Notes under the pieces: generated by a model
What the model was told of the DNA's origin: nothing
Seen by the model: the letters and a program-made list of their open reading frames with translations, nothing else
The model's database searches: none
Translations under genes and position numbers: made by a program
Source: Leptospira fluminis
Lineage (GTDB): Bacteria > Spirochaetota > Leptospiria > Leptospirales > Leptospiraceae
NCBI RefSeq assembly: GCF_004771275.1
Contig: NZ_RQEV01000010.1
Coordinates: forward strand, 124,001 to 188,000
Length of the DNA: 64,000 nt
Direction of reading: 5' to 3'
In this document: positions 48,511 through 58,278 of the stretch, piece by piece
Numbering within the stretch: the first letter of the stretch is position 1
Layout of the letters: every line of letters begins with the position of its first letter

Positions 48511-49137
48511 ATGATGTCTACTGCGGGATCATATTGGACGACGATTTACGAAGAGTTCGGATCCATGATCGAACGGATCGGAATCGAAAGGCAATTCGGC
48601 AAAGACGAACTCGTATTCCGCGAAAAGGATCCTTACGAGGGTTTTTTTGAAATCGTATCTGGAAATTTTAAAGTTTATATCCTGAACGCGGACGGAAAGG
48701 AAGCGATCTTTAAAATCGCTTCGGCAGGAGAATTGATAGCGACTCCTCCGATTTTCCAAACGGAAGAGCCCTGTTTATATCCTGCCTTTTGCCAAGCGCT
48801 AACCGAAGGCGAGTTAGTATTCTATCCCAAAAAACAATTCTTGGATTTCCTGCTCGGAAATCCTAAAGCCCTATACTTGTTTTCCGTGCTGACAGTGGAT
48901 CACGTAAATTATTTCAGAAAGAAAATGGTGGAGAATCTTTTCCTCACGGTTAAGGAAAAGATCCTAGGTTTTCTCAAGGGACTAGGAGCGGAAACGAATT
49001 TCGTACATCTGCCGATTGCAAAGCAACAGTTAGCCTCCCTATTGGGGACGACACCGGAATCCGTAAGCCGGGCCTTCCGTTTTCTCTTGGACGAAGGGAT
49101 TGTGGAAGAAAACGGCGACCGGTATCGAATCCTTTAA
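48511..49137 (+). CDS. Crp/Fnr-family regulator (DNR/NnrR-type)
   Basis: 208 residues: cyclic-nucleotide-binding-like sensor domain (about 25-120), dimer helix and a winged helix. The recognition helix TPESVSRAF holds E-x-x-S-R, the FNR-type contact set for TTGAT half-sites; CRP itself uses R-E-x-x-G-R. There is no N-terminal cysteine cluster, so it is not an FNR-type [4Fe-4S] oxygen sensor; a DNR or NnrR-like NO/haem sensor is more likely, judging from context. Three good TTGAT-N4-ATCAA-type boxes stand in front of nos, nnrS and the FAD/ThDP genes within 6 kb. It heads a plus-strand group leading into nirK. Confidence 0.88.
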   Translation: MMSTAGSYWTTIYEEFGSMIERIGIERQFGKDELVFREKDPYEGFFEIVSGNFKVYILNADGKEAIFKIASAGELIATPPIFQTEEPCLYPAFCQALTEGELVFYPKKQFLDFLLGNPKALYLFSVLTVDHVNYFRKKMVENLFLTVKEKILGFLKGLGAETNFVHLPIAKQQLASLLGTTPESVSRAFRFLLDEGIVEENGDRYRIL

Positions 49138-49182
49138 CGATCATTCAGGATATCGTAATCGTATCAGGCACGAACGGAAAAC

Positions 49183-49668
49183 ATGTTTAGAAAATATCTG
49201 ATTTATACCGGCTGGCTCCTTTGGATCGGAACTTTGGCGACCCTAGTATTCGTCTTAACCGAAGGAAAAATCTCCACCGAACCGGACGGCAGAAAAGCGA
49301 TTTTATTAAACGAACAAGAAAAGGATTTCGTTCTGGCCGAAATGAGAACCCTGCTCGCGACCGTCCACGAAATCCAGTCTTCCCTAGCCGACGAGGATTA
49401 CGAAAGGGCCGCAAAGGCCGCGCGAAAATCCGGTCGAGGTATGGATCATTCCTCCGAAACCGCGGAAAAGGGATTGCTTAGGAAAGTTCCCCTGGAATTC
49501 AAAAAGCTCGGATTCGGCACCCATGATCATTTTGATTTCCTGGCGGATACTCTGAATGAAAAACGGGATCTGAAATATTCCGTTCGAGAACTCGCCAAAT
49601 TGACATCCAAATGCGTAGCTTGTCATTCCATGTATAAGATCCGGATCGAGCGGGAAAAATCAGAATAA
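49183..49668 (+). CDS. Membrane-anchored c-type cytochrome
   Basis: 161 residues with an N-terminal membrane anchor (about 7-25) and a C-terminal C-V-A-C-H haem site in SKCVACHSMYKI. The helical middle segment and late haem resemble the cytochrome c prime or four-helix type rather than class I. Near nirK it may be an electron carrier or an NO-binding protein. 45 bases after the regulator gene and 82 before nirK. Confidence 0.75.
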   Translation: MFRKYLIYTGWLLWIGTLATLVFVLTEGKISTEPDGRKAILLNEQEKDFVLAEMRTLLATVHEIQSSLADEDYERAAKAARKSGRGMDHSSETAEKGLLRKVPLEFKKLGFGTHDHFDFLADTLNEKRDLKYSVRELAKLTSKCVACHSMYKIRIEREKSE

Positions 49669-49750
49669 CCGAAATATCCCTGGACAATCGAAGGTCTTTT
49701 GTGATATATAAAAACGCGTTCTTTATCAAAAAAGAGAGATTGGACTTTCA

Positions 49751-51130
49751 ATGAAAATAGTTTCTTTTTTCATAATATTATCGTATTTGATCTTCTTTTC
49801 CTCATCCTGCGGAAAATCGGAACCGATACCCGCCGCGATGTCCCAGGCACCCGACGTTCCTCCTCCGTTGAATCGTAGCGCGACGAACGTAATCGTAAAA
49901 TTGGAAACGAAGGAAGTCGTAAAGCAACTGGCCCCGGGAGTAGACTATACGTTCTGGACTTTCGGCGGTTCGGTCCCCGGACCTTTTATCAGACTGAAGG
50001 AAGGGGACAACGTGGAATTCCACCTCAGTAACCACCCGAGCAGTAAGATGCCTCATAACATCGACTTGCACGCGGTTATGGGTCCGGGAGGAGGAGCAGG
50101 CGTATCGTTTACCGCTCCGGGTAGGACGAGCGTGTTTAAATTCCAGGCCGCCAGAGCCGGTCTGTACGTATACCATTGCGCGACGGCTCCCGTGGGAATG
50201 CACATTGCGAACGGAATGTACGGGTTGGTGTTAGTGGAGCCCAAGAAGGGCTTGGATTCCGTGGACAAGGAATTCTATATTATGCAAAGCGAATTTTATA
50301 CGAAGGGAAAAACCGGAGAGCGCGGATTACAACCTTTCGATATGGAAAAAGCCCTAAGAGAAGAGCCGGAATACGTCGTCTTCAACGGGAGCGTCGGAGC
50401 GAACGTGGATGACCGCGCACTCAAAGTCAAAAAGGACGAGAAAGTTCGGATCTTTGTCGGAAACGGCGGACCGAATCTAGTTTCTTCCTTCCATGTCATC
50501 GGCCAAATTTTCGATTCCGTATTTCCCGAAGCTTCGATGGGGGAAAAAACGAAAAACGTGCAGACTACTTTAATTCCCGCAGGGGGAGCTACCGTCGTAG
50601 AGATGGAGGCAAAAGTACCGGGAACTTATATCCTGGTGGATCATTCCATCTTTCGGGCATTTAACAAAGGCGCATTGGCTCATCTGAAAGTGGAAGGGAA
50701 TCCGGAAGAAAAAATATTCTTCGGAAAAGTATCTGATCTAGTCTATTTACCCGAAGGCGGAGCCGTGCAAAGCATCGGAGACGTTCAAAAATCCGTATTA
50801 GCGACGCACGAACAAAAAATGCAGCAGGGAAAAAACGTATTCGAGCATAACTGCGCTGCATGTCACCAAGCGAATGCGAAAGGAATTCCGGGAGTGTTTC
50901 CTCCTCTTGCAAAATCGGACTTTTTAAACGCGGATAAATTGCGCGCGGCCAAGATCGTTAAAAAAGGATTTTCCGGACAGATTCGGGTTAACGGCGAGCA
51001 GTACAACGGAGTCATGCCTGCTCTCGGCCTGAGCGACGAGGATATCGCGAACGTACTGACTTACCTACTCAACTCCTTCGAGAATAAGGGGGGAAGCGTT
51101 TCCTCCGAAGAAGTGTCCCGAATTCGTTAA
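49751..51130 (+). CDS. nirK: Copper nitrite reductase with C-terminal cytochrome c domain (lipoprotein)
   Basis: Reduces nitrite to nitric oxide. 459 residues; lipoprotein signal (LIFFSSSC). Two cupredoxin domains carry the full ligand set: MPHNIDLHA (type 1 His, catalytic Asp, type 2 His), [16 protein letters not shown] (type 2 His, type 1 Cys, His and Met), SSFHVIG (active-site His) and LVDHSIFR (type 2 His). The extra C-terminal domain (about 350-450) is a cytochrome c with C368-A-A-C371-H372, so electrons can be fed from the tethered haem, as in other cytochrome-fused NirK. All key residues are present. Followed at 6 bases by a NirV-like gene. Confidence 0.96.
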   Translation: MKIVSFFIILSYLIFFSSSCGKSEPIPAAMSQAPDVPPPLNRSATNVIVKLETKEVVKQLAPGVDYTFWTFGGSVPGPFIRLKEGDNVEFHLSNHPSSKMPHNIDLHAVMGPGGGAGVSFTAPGRTSVFKFQAARAGLYVYHCATAPVGMHIANGMYGLVLVEPKKGLDSVDKEFYIMQSEFYTKGKTGERGLQPFDMEKALREEPEYVVFNGSVGANVDDRALKVKKDEKVRIFVGNGGPNLVSSFHVIGQIFDSVFPEASMGEKTKNVQTTLIPAGGATVVEMEAKVPGTYILVDHSIFRAFNKGALAHLKVEGNPEEKIFFGKVSDLVYLPEGGAVQSIGDVQKSVLATHEQKMQQGKNVFEHNCAACHQANAKGIPGVFPPLAKSDFLNADKLRAAKIVKKGFSGQIRVNGEQYNGVMPALGLSDEDIANVLTYLLNSFENKGGSVSSEEVSRIR

Positions 51131-51136
51131 GAGAAT

Positions 51137-51889
51137 ATGTGGGCCGCGCTTCTCATCCAAATCTGCGGACTCCTCCTTTTTTCGGAACGTTCTTTGGAGG
51201 CGATGGAACGAGAGATGGTCCGCATACCTGCGGGAAGTTTTCTTCCTTTTCTGACCTCGGCAAAGGAAAAACCGCGGGTAGTCCATGAATTCTTAATCGA
51301 CAAGGATACTGTCAAGAATTCGGAGTTCGCAGAGTTTCTGAACGATAGCCCGGCATGGCGGAAGGAGAACGCAAAGCTCTCCTTCGTAGACGAATCCTAT
51401 CTGAACGACTTTAAACGAAATGCGAAAAAAAGTCCTTCCTCTTCGGTGGTCAATGTAAGTTGGTACGCCGCTAGAGCGTACTGCAAATGGAAGGGAAAAC
51501 GACTCCCCCAAACCTCGGAATGGGAGAGGATAGCCGTCAGCGAATTAAGCGGAAGCGATAAGGAAAAGATTTTAAATCGGATTCTGGATTGGTATTCTTC
51601 ACCGACAAAAAAGATCTCTTCGAACGATTCCGGGGCTTACGAAGATAGATACGGAGTACGTAATCTTTTCGGAGACGTTTGGGAATGGGTCGAGGACTTC
51701 AATTCCTATTCCTCCTCTTCCTTTTCGGATCGGGAAGGAAACTCCAAGGGAGCTTTTTGTGCAAGCGGTACCGCTAACGTCAAAGATAAGACGGATTATG
51801 CAAGTTTTATGAGATACGCTTATAGAAATTCGTTAAAAGCAAAATATTCGGCTCCGAACCTAGGGTTCCGCTGCGCGAAGAGCGTTTAA
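51137..51889 (+). CDS. NirV-like formylglycine-generating-enzyme-family protein
   Basis: 250 residues with a signal-type N-terminus (about 3-15) and an FGE/SUMF1-type domain: MVRIPAGSFLPF, VVNVSWYAARAYCKWKGKRLP and GDVWEWVEDF, ending in APNLGFRCAKS. NirV proteins of this family commonly follow nirK; their precise role is unsettled. The two cysteines required by true FGE are not clearly present as a pair, so a structural or chaperone role is more likely than formylglycine synthesis. Six bases after nirK. Confidence 0.8.
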   Translation: MWAALLIQICGLLLFSERSLEAMEREMVRIPAGSFLPFLTSAKEKPRVVHEFLIDKDTVKNSEFAEFLNDSPAWRKENAKLSFVDESYLNDFKRNAKKSPSSSVVNVSWYAARAYCKWKGKRLPQTSEWERIAVSELSGSDKEKILNRILDWYSSPTKKISSNDSGAYEDRYGVRNLFGDVWEWVEDFNSYSSSSFSDREGNSKGAFCASGTANVKDKTDYASFMRYAYRNSLKAKYSAPNLGFRCAKSV

Positions 51890-51893
51890 AGTC

Positions 51894-52406
51894 ATGAGGC
51901 GATTCTTTTACGCTACAATCCTATCTTTGCTCCTTTTAGGGTGCACTCCACGAGTCCAAACCGGACCTGCTTTAGGCTCCGTGGCGGACCTTGAATCCGT
52001 TTGGGAAACCGATAAAGGGGAACGTATCGCGTTCCGGAAATTTCTGGGGGAAAAGCTTGTCCTCAGCGTTTTTTACGTCTCGTGCAAAACCGTCTGTCCC
52101 ATGGTAATCCGCAGCTTAAAAGACATGGAATCGGATGCGAAATTCCGGAACGAAAAATTTCTATTGGTGGACATAGATTCCAAAGACGGAGTCCGGGAAT
52201 TAAAGGACTTTAAAAAAAGAGAAAGCTTAAGCGATCGATGGATCCTGGTCCGAGGTTCGGAATCGGACGTAAGAGAATTAAGCACCATATTAGAAATAAA
52301 TTATAGGTCTAACGGAGGAGAGATCGAACATAGTGTCGGAAAATTCGAAATCTCCAAATCGGGAGAGATCAGAAGGATTTTGGACGTCGGAAAACTTCCC
52401 GAGTAA
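51894..52406 (+). CDS. Sco1/SenC-family copper chaperone lipoprotein
   Basis: 170 residues. Lipoprotein signal (LSLLLLGC) and a thioredoxin-like Sco fold with the copper site YVSCKTVCPM (C-x-x-x-C) and the distal histidine in GGEIEHSVGKF. Sco proteins load copper into cupredoxin sites such as CuA, so it may serve NirK or NosZ here. Four bases after the NirV-like gene, last gene of the group. Confidence 0.88.
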   Translation: MRRFFYATILSLLLLGCTPRVQTGPALGSVADLESVWETDKGERIAFRKFLGEKLVLSVFYVSCKTVCPMVIRSLKDMESDAKFRNEKFLLVDIDSKDGVRELKDFKKRESLSDRWILVRGSESDVRELSTILEINYRSNGGEIEHSVGKFEISKSGEIRRILDVGKLPE

Positions 52407-52450
52407 CGTCGGCGAAGCAAGGACCTGATCTTACGAACTTTGGAAAAGTT

Positions 52451-52471
52451 GTCCCAGGGAAACCCTGGGAC
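52451..52471. repeat. Perfect hairpin after the nir gene group
   Basis: GTCCCAGGG-AAA-CCCTGGGAC, a 9-base-pair stem with a three-base loop. On the plus strand it is followed by CAAAACC rather than a U-tract, so it is not a standard intrinsic terminator; it may stabilise the 3' end or act with another factor. Confidence 0.6.
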
Positions 52472-52554
52472 CAAAACCAAACCAGGCTCACAAAATAGCC
52501 TACTAATGAATTCGGCGAAGATCGGAGATTTCCCGCGGTTTTTTTTTCGGAAAA

Positions 52555-52581
52555 GGAAAAAATTCCCGAATACCCTATTCG
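52555..52581 (-). terminator. Possible terminator of the GT39-like gene
   Basis: On the minus strand CGAATA-GGG-TATTCG (52581-52567) overlaps the stop codon and is followed by GGAATTTTTT. A short stem with a T-run; moderate support. Confidence 0.45.
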
Positions 52582-54287
52582 CCTTTTTTCATACGGATTC
52601 TTGCCAGATATACTTTCGTAGTTAAGGAATCTCTTACGGATTTCAGGAAAAACTTCCTTTCCGGAGTCGCGACCTTGTAGCTGGGAAACTCGGCCAGAAT
52701 ATCCACGTCCACCTTTTCCTGGGCAAACTCGGAGAAGGTCGGTAGAAATTTTTCCGAGATTACGATCAACCTTTCCGGGTCTTTCCTGAGTGCCTCGAAT
52801 AACACGTCCGGATCGAATAAAGTTCGGGCGAATCGTTTGGAATAAAACGCATAGGAACGTTTAGAGGCGGGAACTCCGAACAGGAGAAGCTTATCCTGTT
52901 TCGGTTCCGCTTCCTGGATAATTTCTCCGATCACCTTAGAAGGCTGGTACGAAACCAAAAGAGGATACGCATAAACGCTTACCAAAGTAAAGAAGAAGGA
53001 GGTGGAGGTTATCAGGATCGCTACCAATCTATCGCCCTCAGTCGCGAATTTCCAAACCGCAAAACCGACAAACAGAAAAAAGGCGACCCAAAGAGCGTAT
53101 CCGAAACCTACTTCTAAAGAAAGAATCGGGAGAAGAAATCCTGCTCCTAAAAAACCGAAGGAAGTCACCCAGACCAAAGATCGGCCCCAGCTGACCAAGC
53201 GACTCTTTTCGTCGCTTAGAAGTTGTAGTAGAAAGCCCGAGCCCAAAACGGACCCCGCAGGAAGACACCAATAAATGTACTGCGGCAGTTGGTACTTGGA
53301 AAAGCTGATTAAAAATAAAAATACGAAAAGCCAAAAGGCAGGCACGAAGTCGGAATTGCTCCAGCGATTTTCCCGGATTCCCGGTACCAAGCTCCTTCCC
53401 TTTTCCTTTAGATAAGGGATTGCCCTTCCCAGGATATAGGCCAGGAAAGGAAGAATGAAGACTCCGAAGGACCAGGCAAAATTCGCGTAGAAAAACCCAG
53501 GATTGAATTTTTGGTCGTACATCTTGACGTAAAAACGACCGAAGGATTGGATCCAGAGAAAAAAGTAGGGTCCGTACGTATTGAATTCCAGATACAAAGG
53601 TATGGACCAGAGAACGGGGGGAAGAATGGCGACGAGAATCCCGGGAAACAATTTCATGGAAAAAAGAAGTTTCCAATCCCGCCTGAATAGTATATCCCCT
53701 CCGATCCCTATCCCGGGGATCACGACTGCGATCGGCCCCTTAGTCACGAAACCCAATCCCATAGCGGCGTACATGGCATAGTAATAGAAGGGATGCTTTT
53801 TTTTCCCCAAATAATAAAAGGCGAATACTAGAATGATGAAAGGGGTTACGTAGACGTCTATTTTAGGATCCACGACCATCGCGTAGAGTCCGGGAGAAAG
53901 AGCATATAAAAGAACCGACAGCCAGGCTTGCTTGATTCTTCCGGAATACAATCGAGTGATCGTAAATATCCCCCAAAAGGAGGCAAGAGTAAGTAAAATT
54001 GCGGGAAGACGAAACGCGAAATTGTTCTGACCGAATAGGACGAAGGACGAGGAGACCGCCCAAAACGTGAGGATGGGTTTGTCCAAATATCTCCGCCCGT
54101 TGTCGCGTATGAATAACCAATCCCCGCTGTTCGTCATCTCACGCGCTATTTCGGCGTATTGGGAGGAATCTATATCGATAACGTCCAAAGGAAACGTAAG
54201 TAAAAGCGGTAACGTGGCCAGGGCTAAAAGCAGCCAGGGCAGAAATCTACGGGAAGAGCCGAAATCGTCTGCGGAAGTAGTATTCAT
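52575..54287 (-). CDS. GT39/ArnT-like membrane glycosyltransferase
   Basis: 570 residues with about twelve membrane helices. The first periplasmic loop holds DIDSSQYAEIAREM, with the acidic pair expected of GT-C enzymes (ArnT, PMT), which use polyprenyl-phosphate sugars as donors. The acceptor (lipid A, protein or glycan) is not identifiable. The C-terminal soluble part (about 440-570) is mixed alpha/beta. No companion sugar-donor genes nearby. Starts at ATG 54287. Confidence 0.82.
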   Translation of the reverse strand: MNTTSADDFGSSRRFLPWLLLALATLPLLLTFPLDVIDIDSSQYAEIAREMTNSGDWLFIRDNGRRYLDKPILTFWAVSSSFVLFGQNNFAFRLPAILLTLASFWGIFTITRLYSGRIKQAWLSVLLYALSPGLYAMVVDPKIDVYVTPFIILVFAFYYLGKKKHPFYYYAMYAAMGLGFVTKGPIAVVIPGIGIGGDILFRRDWKLLFSMKLFPGILVAILPPVLWSIPLYLEFNTYGPYFFLWIQSFGRFYVKMYDQKFNPGFFYANFAWSFGVFILPFLAYILGRAIPYLKEKGRSLVPGIRENRWSNSDFVPAFWLFVFLFLISFSKYQLPQYIYWCLPAGSVLGSGFLLQLLSDEKSRLVSWGRSLVWVTSFGFLGAGFLLPILSLEVGFGYALWVAFFLFVGFAVWKFATEGDRLVAILITSTSFFFTLVSVYAYPLLVSYQPSKVIGEIIQEAEPKQDKLLLFGVPASKRSYAFYSKRFARTLFDPDVLFEALRKDPERLIVISEKFLPTFSEFAQEKVDVDILAEFPSYKVATPERKFFLKSVRDSLTTKVYLARIRMKKGE

Positions 54288-54332
54288 AATATATAATATG
54301 CTCCTGGAAAAACTTGAAAGCGAAAAGGAAAA

Positions 54333-54638
54333 TCAGTCCATCATTCCCGAATCCAGGATACAGCGATTGAAGCCCTTACAGGTTTTTTCGCTTTCATAGC
54401 AGGGAATCGCAAAACCTTGTTCCCGAAGACAACCGGATTCGCAATCTATAACCAACATGTCCCGATCGGCCTTGGTGATTTCCCGCTTTCCCCTGAATTC
54501 GTCCTCCGCACAAGAGATGTAGAATTTACATACGTCCCGGCACTTTTGTTCGTAGGGATCTTTGCAGGCATGGATCGAGAGAAATAAAACGGAAAAAAAT
54601 AGGACTCTGACGAGAGAAACCGGGTTCATTCTCTCCAT
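54333..54638 (-). CDS. Cysteine-rich putative lipoprotein
   Basis: About 101 residues from ATG 54638 (or 98 from ATG 54629). A lipoprotein signal ([14 protein letters not shown]) is followed by a small domain with eight further cysteines in the pattern C-x3-C-x5-C, then C-x3-C, C, C and C, probably disulfide-bonded outside the cytoplasm. I do not recognise the family. It starts 22 bases after rlmN and may be translated from the same message. Confidence 0.65.
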   Translation of the reverse strand: MERMNPVSLVRVLFFSVLFLSIHACKDPYEQKCRDVCKFYISCAEDEFRGKREITKADRDMLVIDCESGCLREQGFAIPCYESEKTCKGFNRCILDSGMMD

Positions 54639-54660
54639 TATCGGAAGGAAGCGGACAAGG

Positions 54661-55737
54661 TCAACTTTTTGAAGCAAGCATTCCGCAAGCCCCGTTGATA
54701 TCCTTTCCGGGGGATCTTCGATTCAGGATGGGAACACCGGCGGGCTCCAGTCTTCGGATAAATTCCTCCACCTCTTCGGAACTAGGTCTTTGCCATCCGA
54801 AAAATTCCGTATTCAAAGGAATTACGTTGATCTTGCAGTCCATTTTCCTGGCGATGCGGACCAGTTTTTTCGCGTCGTCTTCCCCCATATTCACCCCCGG
54901 AATCATCACGTATTCGAAGGTGATCCTTCTTTTCAGGATTTTCGTAAAATCCTTGGCCGCCTCTATAAGTTCCGGGAGGGAGAATTTTTCCTCTATATCC
55001 ATGATCTCCTTGCGGCCAGCCCGATCGGGATGGTTCAGCGAAATCGCCAAATTATAGGGTTCTTTTCTTTCTATAAATCTTCGGATGCCGTTCACGACCC
55101 CCGAAGTCGATATGGTAATTCTTTTCGCGCCCAATCCGATCGCTTCAGGGTCGTGGAGAATGTTCGCCGCGCGCATAACGTTGAAATAATTGTGCATCGG
55201 TTCCCCCATTCCCATAAAGACTATGTTCGTAGCTTTATCTCCCACTATGCTTTCCACCTGCAGAACTTGGTCCACGATTTCGGAAGCTTTCAAATTTCCT
55301 TGGTACGGAAGTTTAGCGGTCGCGCAAAATTTACAATTCAAAGTACATCCGACTTGGGAAGAGATGCAAATCGTCTTTCTCCCGCCGTCTCCGGAAGGAA
55401 TCCATACGGATTCGAATTCCTTACCGCTTCCTAGCACGGATTCGAACGTGAATTTTTGGGTTCCGTCCGCGGACTTCAGATGCTTTACCACATTCAGTTT
55501 CGTTAAAGAGGTCGAATCCTGCAGCCTTTTCCTGAGGTCCTTGCCGAGAGTGGTGAACTGTTCCCAGGATTCGTAACGGTTCGCATACAAGCCGTTGTAA
55601 ATCTGTTTGGCGCGAAAAGGTTTTTCTCCCCAAGAGTCCAACAAAACGGTCAGTTCCTCCAAGGTTTTTCCCTTTAAGGAACCTCCGGCGGCGAACTCAC
55701 GCTCACGCTGTAGGGACCGGCCTAAAGATTCGGACAT
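54661..55737 (-). CDS. rlmN: 23S rRNA/tRNA adenine C2-methyltransferase (radical SAM)
   Basis: Dual-specificity enzyme that methylates A2503 of 23S rRNA and A37 of some tRNAs. 358 residues from ATG 55737. The radical SAM cluster is [12 protein letters not shown]; the C-terminal GACGML holds the second catalytic cysteine; the [12 protein letters not shown] segment is characteristic. ATG 55737 overlaps the TPR gene stop by one base (TAATG), so translation is coupled; a TTG nine bases earlier is less likely. Confidence 0.97.
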   Translation of the reverse strand: MSESLGRSLQREREFAAGGSLKGKTLEELTVLLDSWGEKPFRAKQIYNGLYANRYESWEQFTTLGKDLRKRLQDSTSLTKLNVVKHLKSADGTQKFTFESVLGSGKEFESVWIPSGDGGRKTICISSQVGCTLNCKFCATAKLPYQGNLKASEIVDQVLQVESIVGDKATNIVFMGMGEPMHNYFNVMRAANILHDPEAIGLGAKRITISTSGVVNGIRRFIERKEPYNLAISLNHPDRAGRKEIMDIEEKFSLPELIEAAKDFTKILKRRITFEYVMIPGVNMGEDDAKKLVRIARKMDCKINVIPLNTEFFGWQRPSSEEVEEFIRRLEPAGVPILNRRSPGKDINGACGMLASKS

Positions 55738-56627
55738 TATTTGCAATTCTCCCGGATCATTCCTTCTGCGTTCGAATATCCGATTTCCAAGGATCGTTTA
55801 AAATCGTCGCAGGCCTGGGATTTTTTACGTACCGCCAAAAATCCTAAGCCACGGTTATAGTATGTCTGTCCTCCGTCCCGAGGATTCAGCTCTATGGCCT
55901 TGGTATATGCGCTGATAGATTCATTATATTTTTTTAAACTATAATACGCGTATCCGATTTGGAAATTCGCGCGAGAACTCTTTTGGTCCAACCTGACCGC
56001 CTCATTCGCGTCTTTTAAAGCGGCGGCGGGTCTTTCGGAAAGATTATACAAGATGGCCCGATTGACGTACGCCTCCGGATATTTCGCACCCAATTTGATC
56101 GCCCGGTCCACATCCGCAAACGCTTCCTTTCGATTTTCCAATTCCGTTCTGCAATATCCCCGGTACAGAAGAACGTCCGCATTGTCAGGCTTTATCTCCA
56201 GAGCCGAAGTGAAATCCGTTTCCGCCTCCGAGAACCTACCTATACTGTATTTTGCCAGTCCTCTATTATAAAGCGCGGAAACGTCGGAAGGAACCGTCTT
56301 CAGATATAGATCATACTCTCGAATGGCCCCTTCGTAATCCCTTCTCTCATACGCGTCGTATCCCGCTCGAAAGATCTCAGTTGGGTCCCTAGTTTCCGGA
56401 GCGGAAACGGACGGTTCCGGCGTCTTGCTTCCGGATGTAAGGTCCTCCCAAATCTGGGAAGACAAAGCGGAAAGCCCGGAAGATTTCCAAAAACTCTCTT
56501 TCGTAACGGGAGCCGAAGATCCGGGAGGGTTCTCTTCTTCGGAAGCCTTCGGACCTTTGAAGAAAAGGGAAATTCCCAGAAGTGCAATGCCTATAATCAG
56601 AAATATACCTAGGAACCGGTTGAGCAT
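55737..56627 (-). CDS. TPR-repeat membrane protein
   Basis: 296 residues from ATG 56627, with an N-terminal membrane helix (about 3-23), a low-complexity linker and about six tetratricopeptide repeats (from [20 protein letters not shown] to the C-terminus, with recurring A-L-x-x-R-G). A protein-interaction scaffold facing the periplasm; partner unknown. Longer starts reach into sufB and are unlikely. Stop overlaps rlmN by one base. Confidence 0.82.
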   Translation of the reverse strand: MLNRFLGIFLIIGIALLGISLFFKGPKASEEENPPGSSAPVTKESFWKSSGLSALSSQIWEDLTSGSKTPEPSVSAPETRDPTEIFRAGYDAYERRDYEGAIREYDLYLKTVPSDVSALYNRGLAKYSIGRFSEAETDFTSALEIKPDNADVLLYRGYCRTELENRKEAFADVDRAIKLGAKYPEAYVNRAILYNLSERPAAALKDANEAVRLDQKSSRANFQIGYAYYSLKKYNESISAYTKAIELNPRDGGQTYYNRGLGFLAVRKKSQACDDFKRSLEIGYSNAEGMIRENCK

Positions 56628-56671
56628 GCGGATTAGTGTAAGACGGATTCGAGGACTTCTTCCACCTTTTT

Positions 56672-58087
56672 TTAGGGGGAAGTCGGTCCGGTGTGCTCCG
56701 CAATGACCTTTCCGTCCTCCAAAATCATCCTGATCAAACGGGTCATTTCCACAGAATATTCCACGTTGAGATGTTTTGTTACCCCTTCGCAAAATCCGTT
56801 GATTACGAGCAATTTTGCGTCGTCCTCGGAAAGTCCCCTGGATTGGAGATAAAAGAGCTGGTCTTCGTCGATACGGGAAACCGTCGCCTCATAGTTCAAG
56901 GTTCCGTTTTGACCGCTTACGTCGTTGTAAGGGTATGCGTGGGATTGGGAGCGGTCGTCCATCATCAGTCCGTCGCATTTTACGTGGCTGTACGCATTCA
57001 CGGAACCGGAGGTGAATTTTACCAACCCTCGGTAGGAATTCGTTCCCCCATCCAAGGAAACTCCCTTTGCGAGAATATTGCTCCTGGTATTCTTTCCTAC
57101 GTGAATGATCCTAGCTCCGGTGTCTTGGATCTGACCGGCTCCCGCAAACGCGAGAGAAAGGATGTCCCCGGTAGAATGATCCCCTTGCAAAACGATTCCC
57201 GGATATTTAACCGTGTTGGCGCCTATATTCACGTCGGTCCAAGTAATGTGGGCACGTTCATGACATAAGCCCCGCTTGACCGTCCAGTTATACATGTTTT
57301 TTTTCCAATTCTGGATCGTAGTGTAAAAGATCTTCGCATTCTTATGGGCCACCAATTCCACTACGGCAGTATGAAAGTTCGTTCCTTTGTCCTGAACGGA
57401 GGAACATCCTTCCGAATATTCCAACTCGGCTCCGTCCTCGGCTATCAAAAGAGTTCTCTCGTACTGACCGGAAGAAGCGGCAGTCACTTTGAAATACGCC
57501 TGGAGAGGCATGGGAGTTTTGACCCCCTTGGGAACGTAGGCGAAGGAACCTCCCGAAAAGACACAGGAATTCAAAGCGGAAAATTTATTATCTCCGATGG
57601 AAACCACGGTCCCGAGATACTTCTTTACGATTTCGGGATATTCCCTAACGGCAGTATCTATATCGCAGAAGATGATCCCGAGCTCCGTAAGTTCTTTTTT
57701 TACGTTAGCGTAAACCGTTTCGGAATCTTCCATCGCTTCGATTCCTGCCAGATATTTCCGTTCGTGTTCGGGAATTCCTAGACGTTCGAAACTTTTTAAG
57801 ACTTCGGGATCCACTTCGTCCCAAGATTTCTTTTTCTTATGATTGGCGCCTATGTAGTGGACATACTCGTCTATATCCACTTTGAAATTGGGAAAAAAGC
57901 CCCAAGTAGGCATGGGCTTACTTTCGAAAATCCGAAACGCTTCCAGACGGAATTCCGTCAACCAGGAGGGTTCGTTTTTGATATGCGAAATGGATTCGAC
58001 GACCTTTCTCGTAAGGCCTTTGGGAAAATTATCGGGGCGATAGTATCTTTCTTCTTCCGAGACCAGGGTTTCCAGTGCCTGCGCCAT
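56672..58087 (-). CDS. sufB: Fe-S cluster assembly protein SufB
   Basis: Scaffold component of the SUF system (471 residues). The C-terminal half is the SufB/D beta-helix with RISEDQ-type and [18 protein letters not shown] segments, and a late glutamate-rich helix. SufC, SufD and SufS genes are not adjacent, so this sufB is separated from the usual operon. ATG 58087 has AAGGGGG about 9 bases upstream. Gap of 44 bases to the TPR gene, so the two may be co-transcribed with rlmN. Confidence 0.95.
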   Translation of the reverse strand: MAQALETLVSEEERYYRPDNFPKGLTRKVVESISHIKNEPSWLTEFRLEAFRIFESKPMPTWGFFPNFKVDIDEYVHYIGANHKKKKSWDEVDPEVLKSFERLGIPEHERKYLAGIEAMEDSETVYANVKKELTELGIIFCDIDTAVREYPEIVKKYLGTVVSIGDNKFSALNSCVFSGGSFAYVPKGVKTPMPLQAYFKVTAASSGQYERTLLIAEDGAELEYSEGCSSVQDKGTNFHTAVVELVAHKNAKIFYTTIQNWKKNMYNWTVKRGLCHERAHITWTDVNIGANTVKYPGIVLQGDHSTGDILSLAFAGAGQIQDTGARIIHVGKNTRSNILAKGVSLDGGTNSYRGLVKFTSGSVNAYSHVKCDGLMMDDRSQSHAYPYNDVSGQNGTLNYEATVSRIDEDQLFYLQSRGLSEDDAKLLVINGFCEGVTKHLNVEYSVEMTRLIRMILEDGKVIAEHTGPTSP

Positions 58088-58224
58088 CTCTTTTTCCCCC
58101 TTTTTATTTAGACTATCCTCAGGCCTAATGCTCGAAGATAGGAATCATGCAAGTTCGTAATTTCCGAAGAATACGTCCTTTTTACCAGATTCCGGCGATG
58201 CTGTCGGTCGGACCAGGAGAAATT

Positions 58225-58265
58225 CGAGAGAAAACCCGGCCGCCAATTCGGGCCGGGATCTCTCG
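58225..58265 (-). terminator. Intrinsic terminator of the peroxiredoxin gene
   Basis: On the minus strand an outer stem GAGAG/CTCTC (58260-58264 with 58226-58230) encloses the GC-rich stem CCCGGCC/GGCCGGG (58251-58257 with 58235-58241). A TTTTCTCTC tract follows the inner stem. It begins about 14 bases after the stop. Confidence 0.8.
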
Positions 58266-58278
58266 GGAGAGGAAGGAT

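Noticed and set aside
49669..49750. Crp/Fnr box directly before nirK
   Set aside because: TTGTGATATATAAA and a lone ATCAA half-site are present but no TTGAT-N4-ATCAA palindrome; nirK may be read from the regulator promoter instead.
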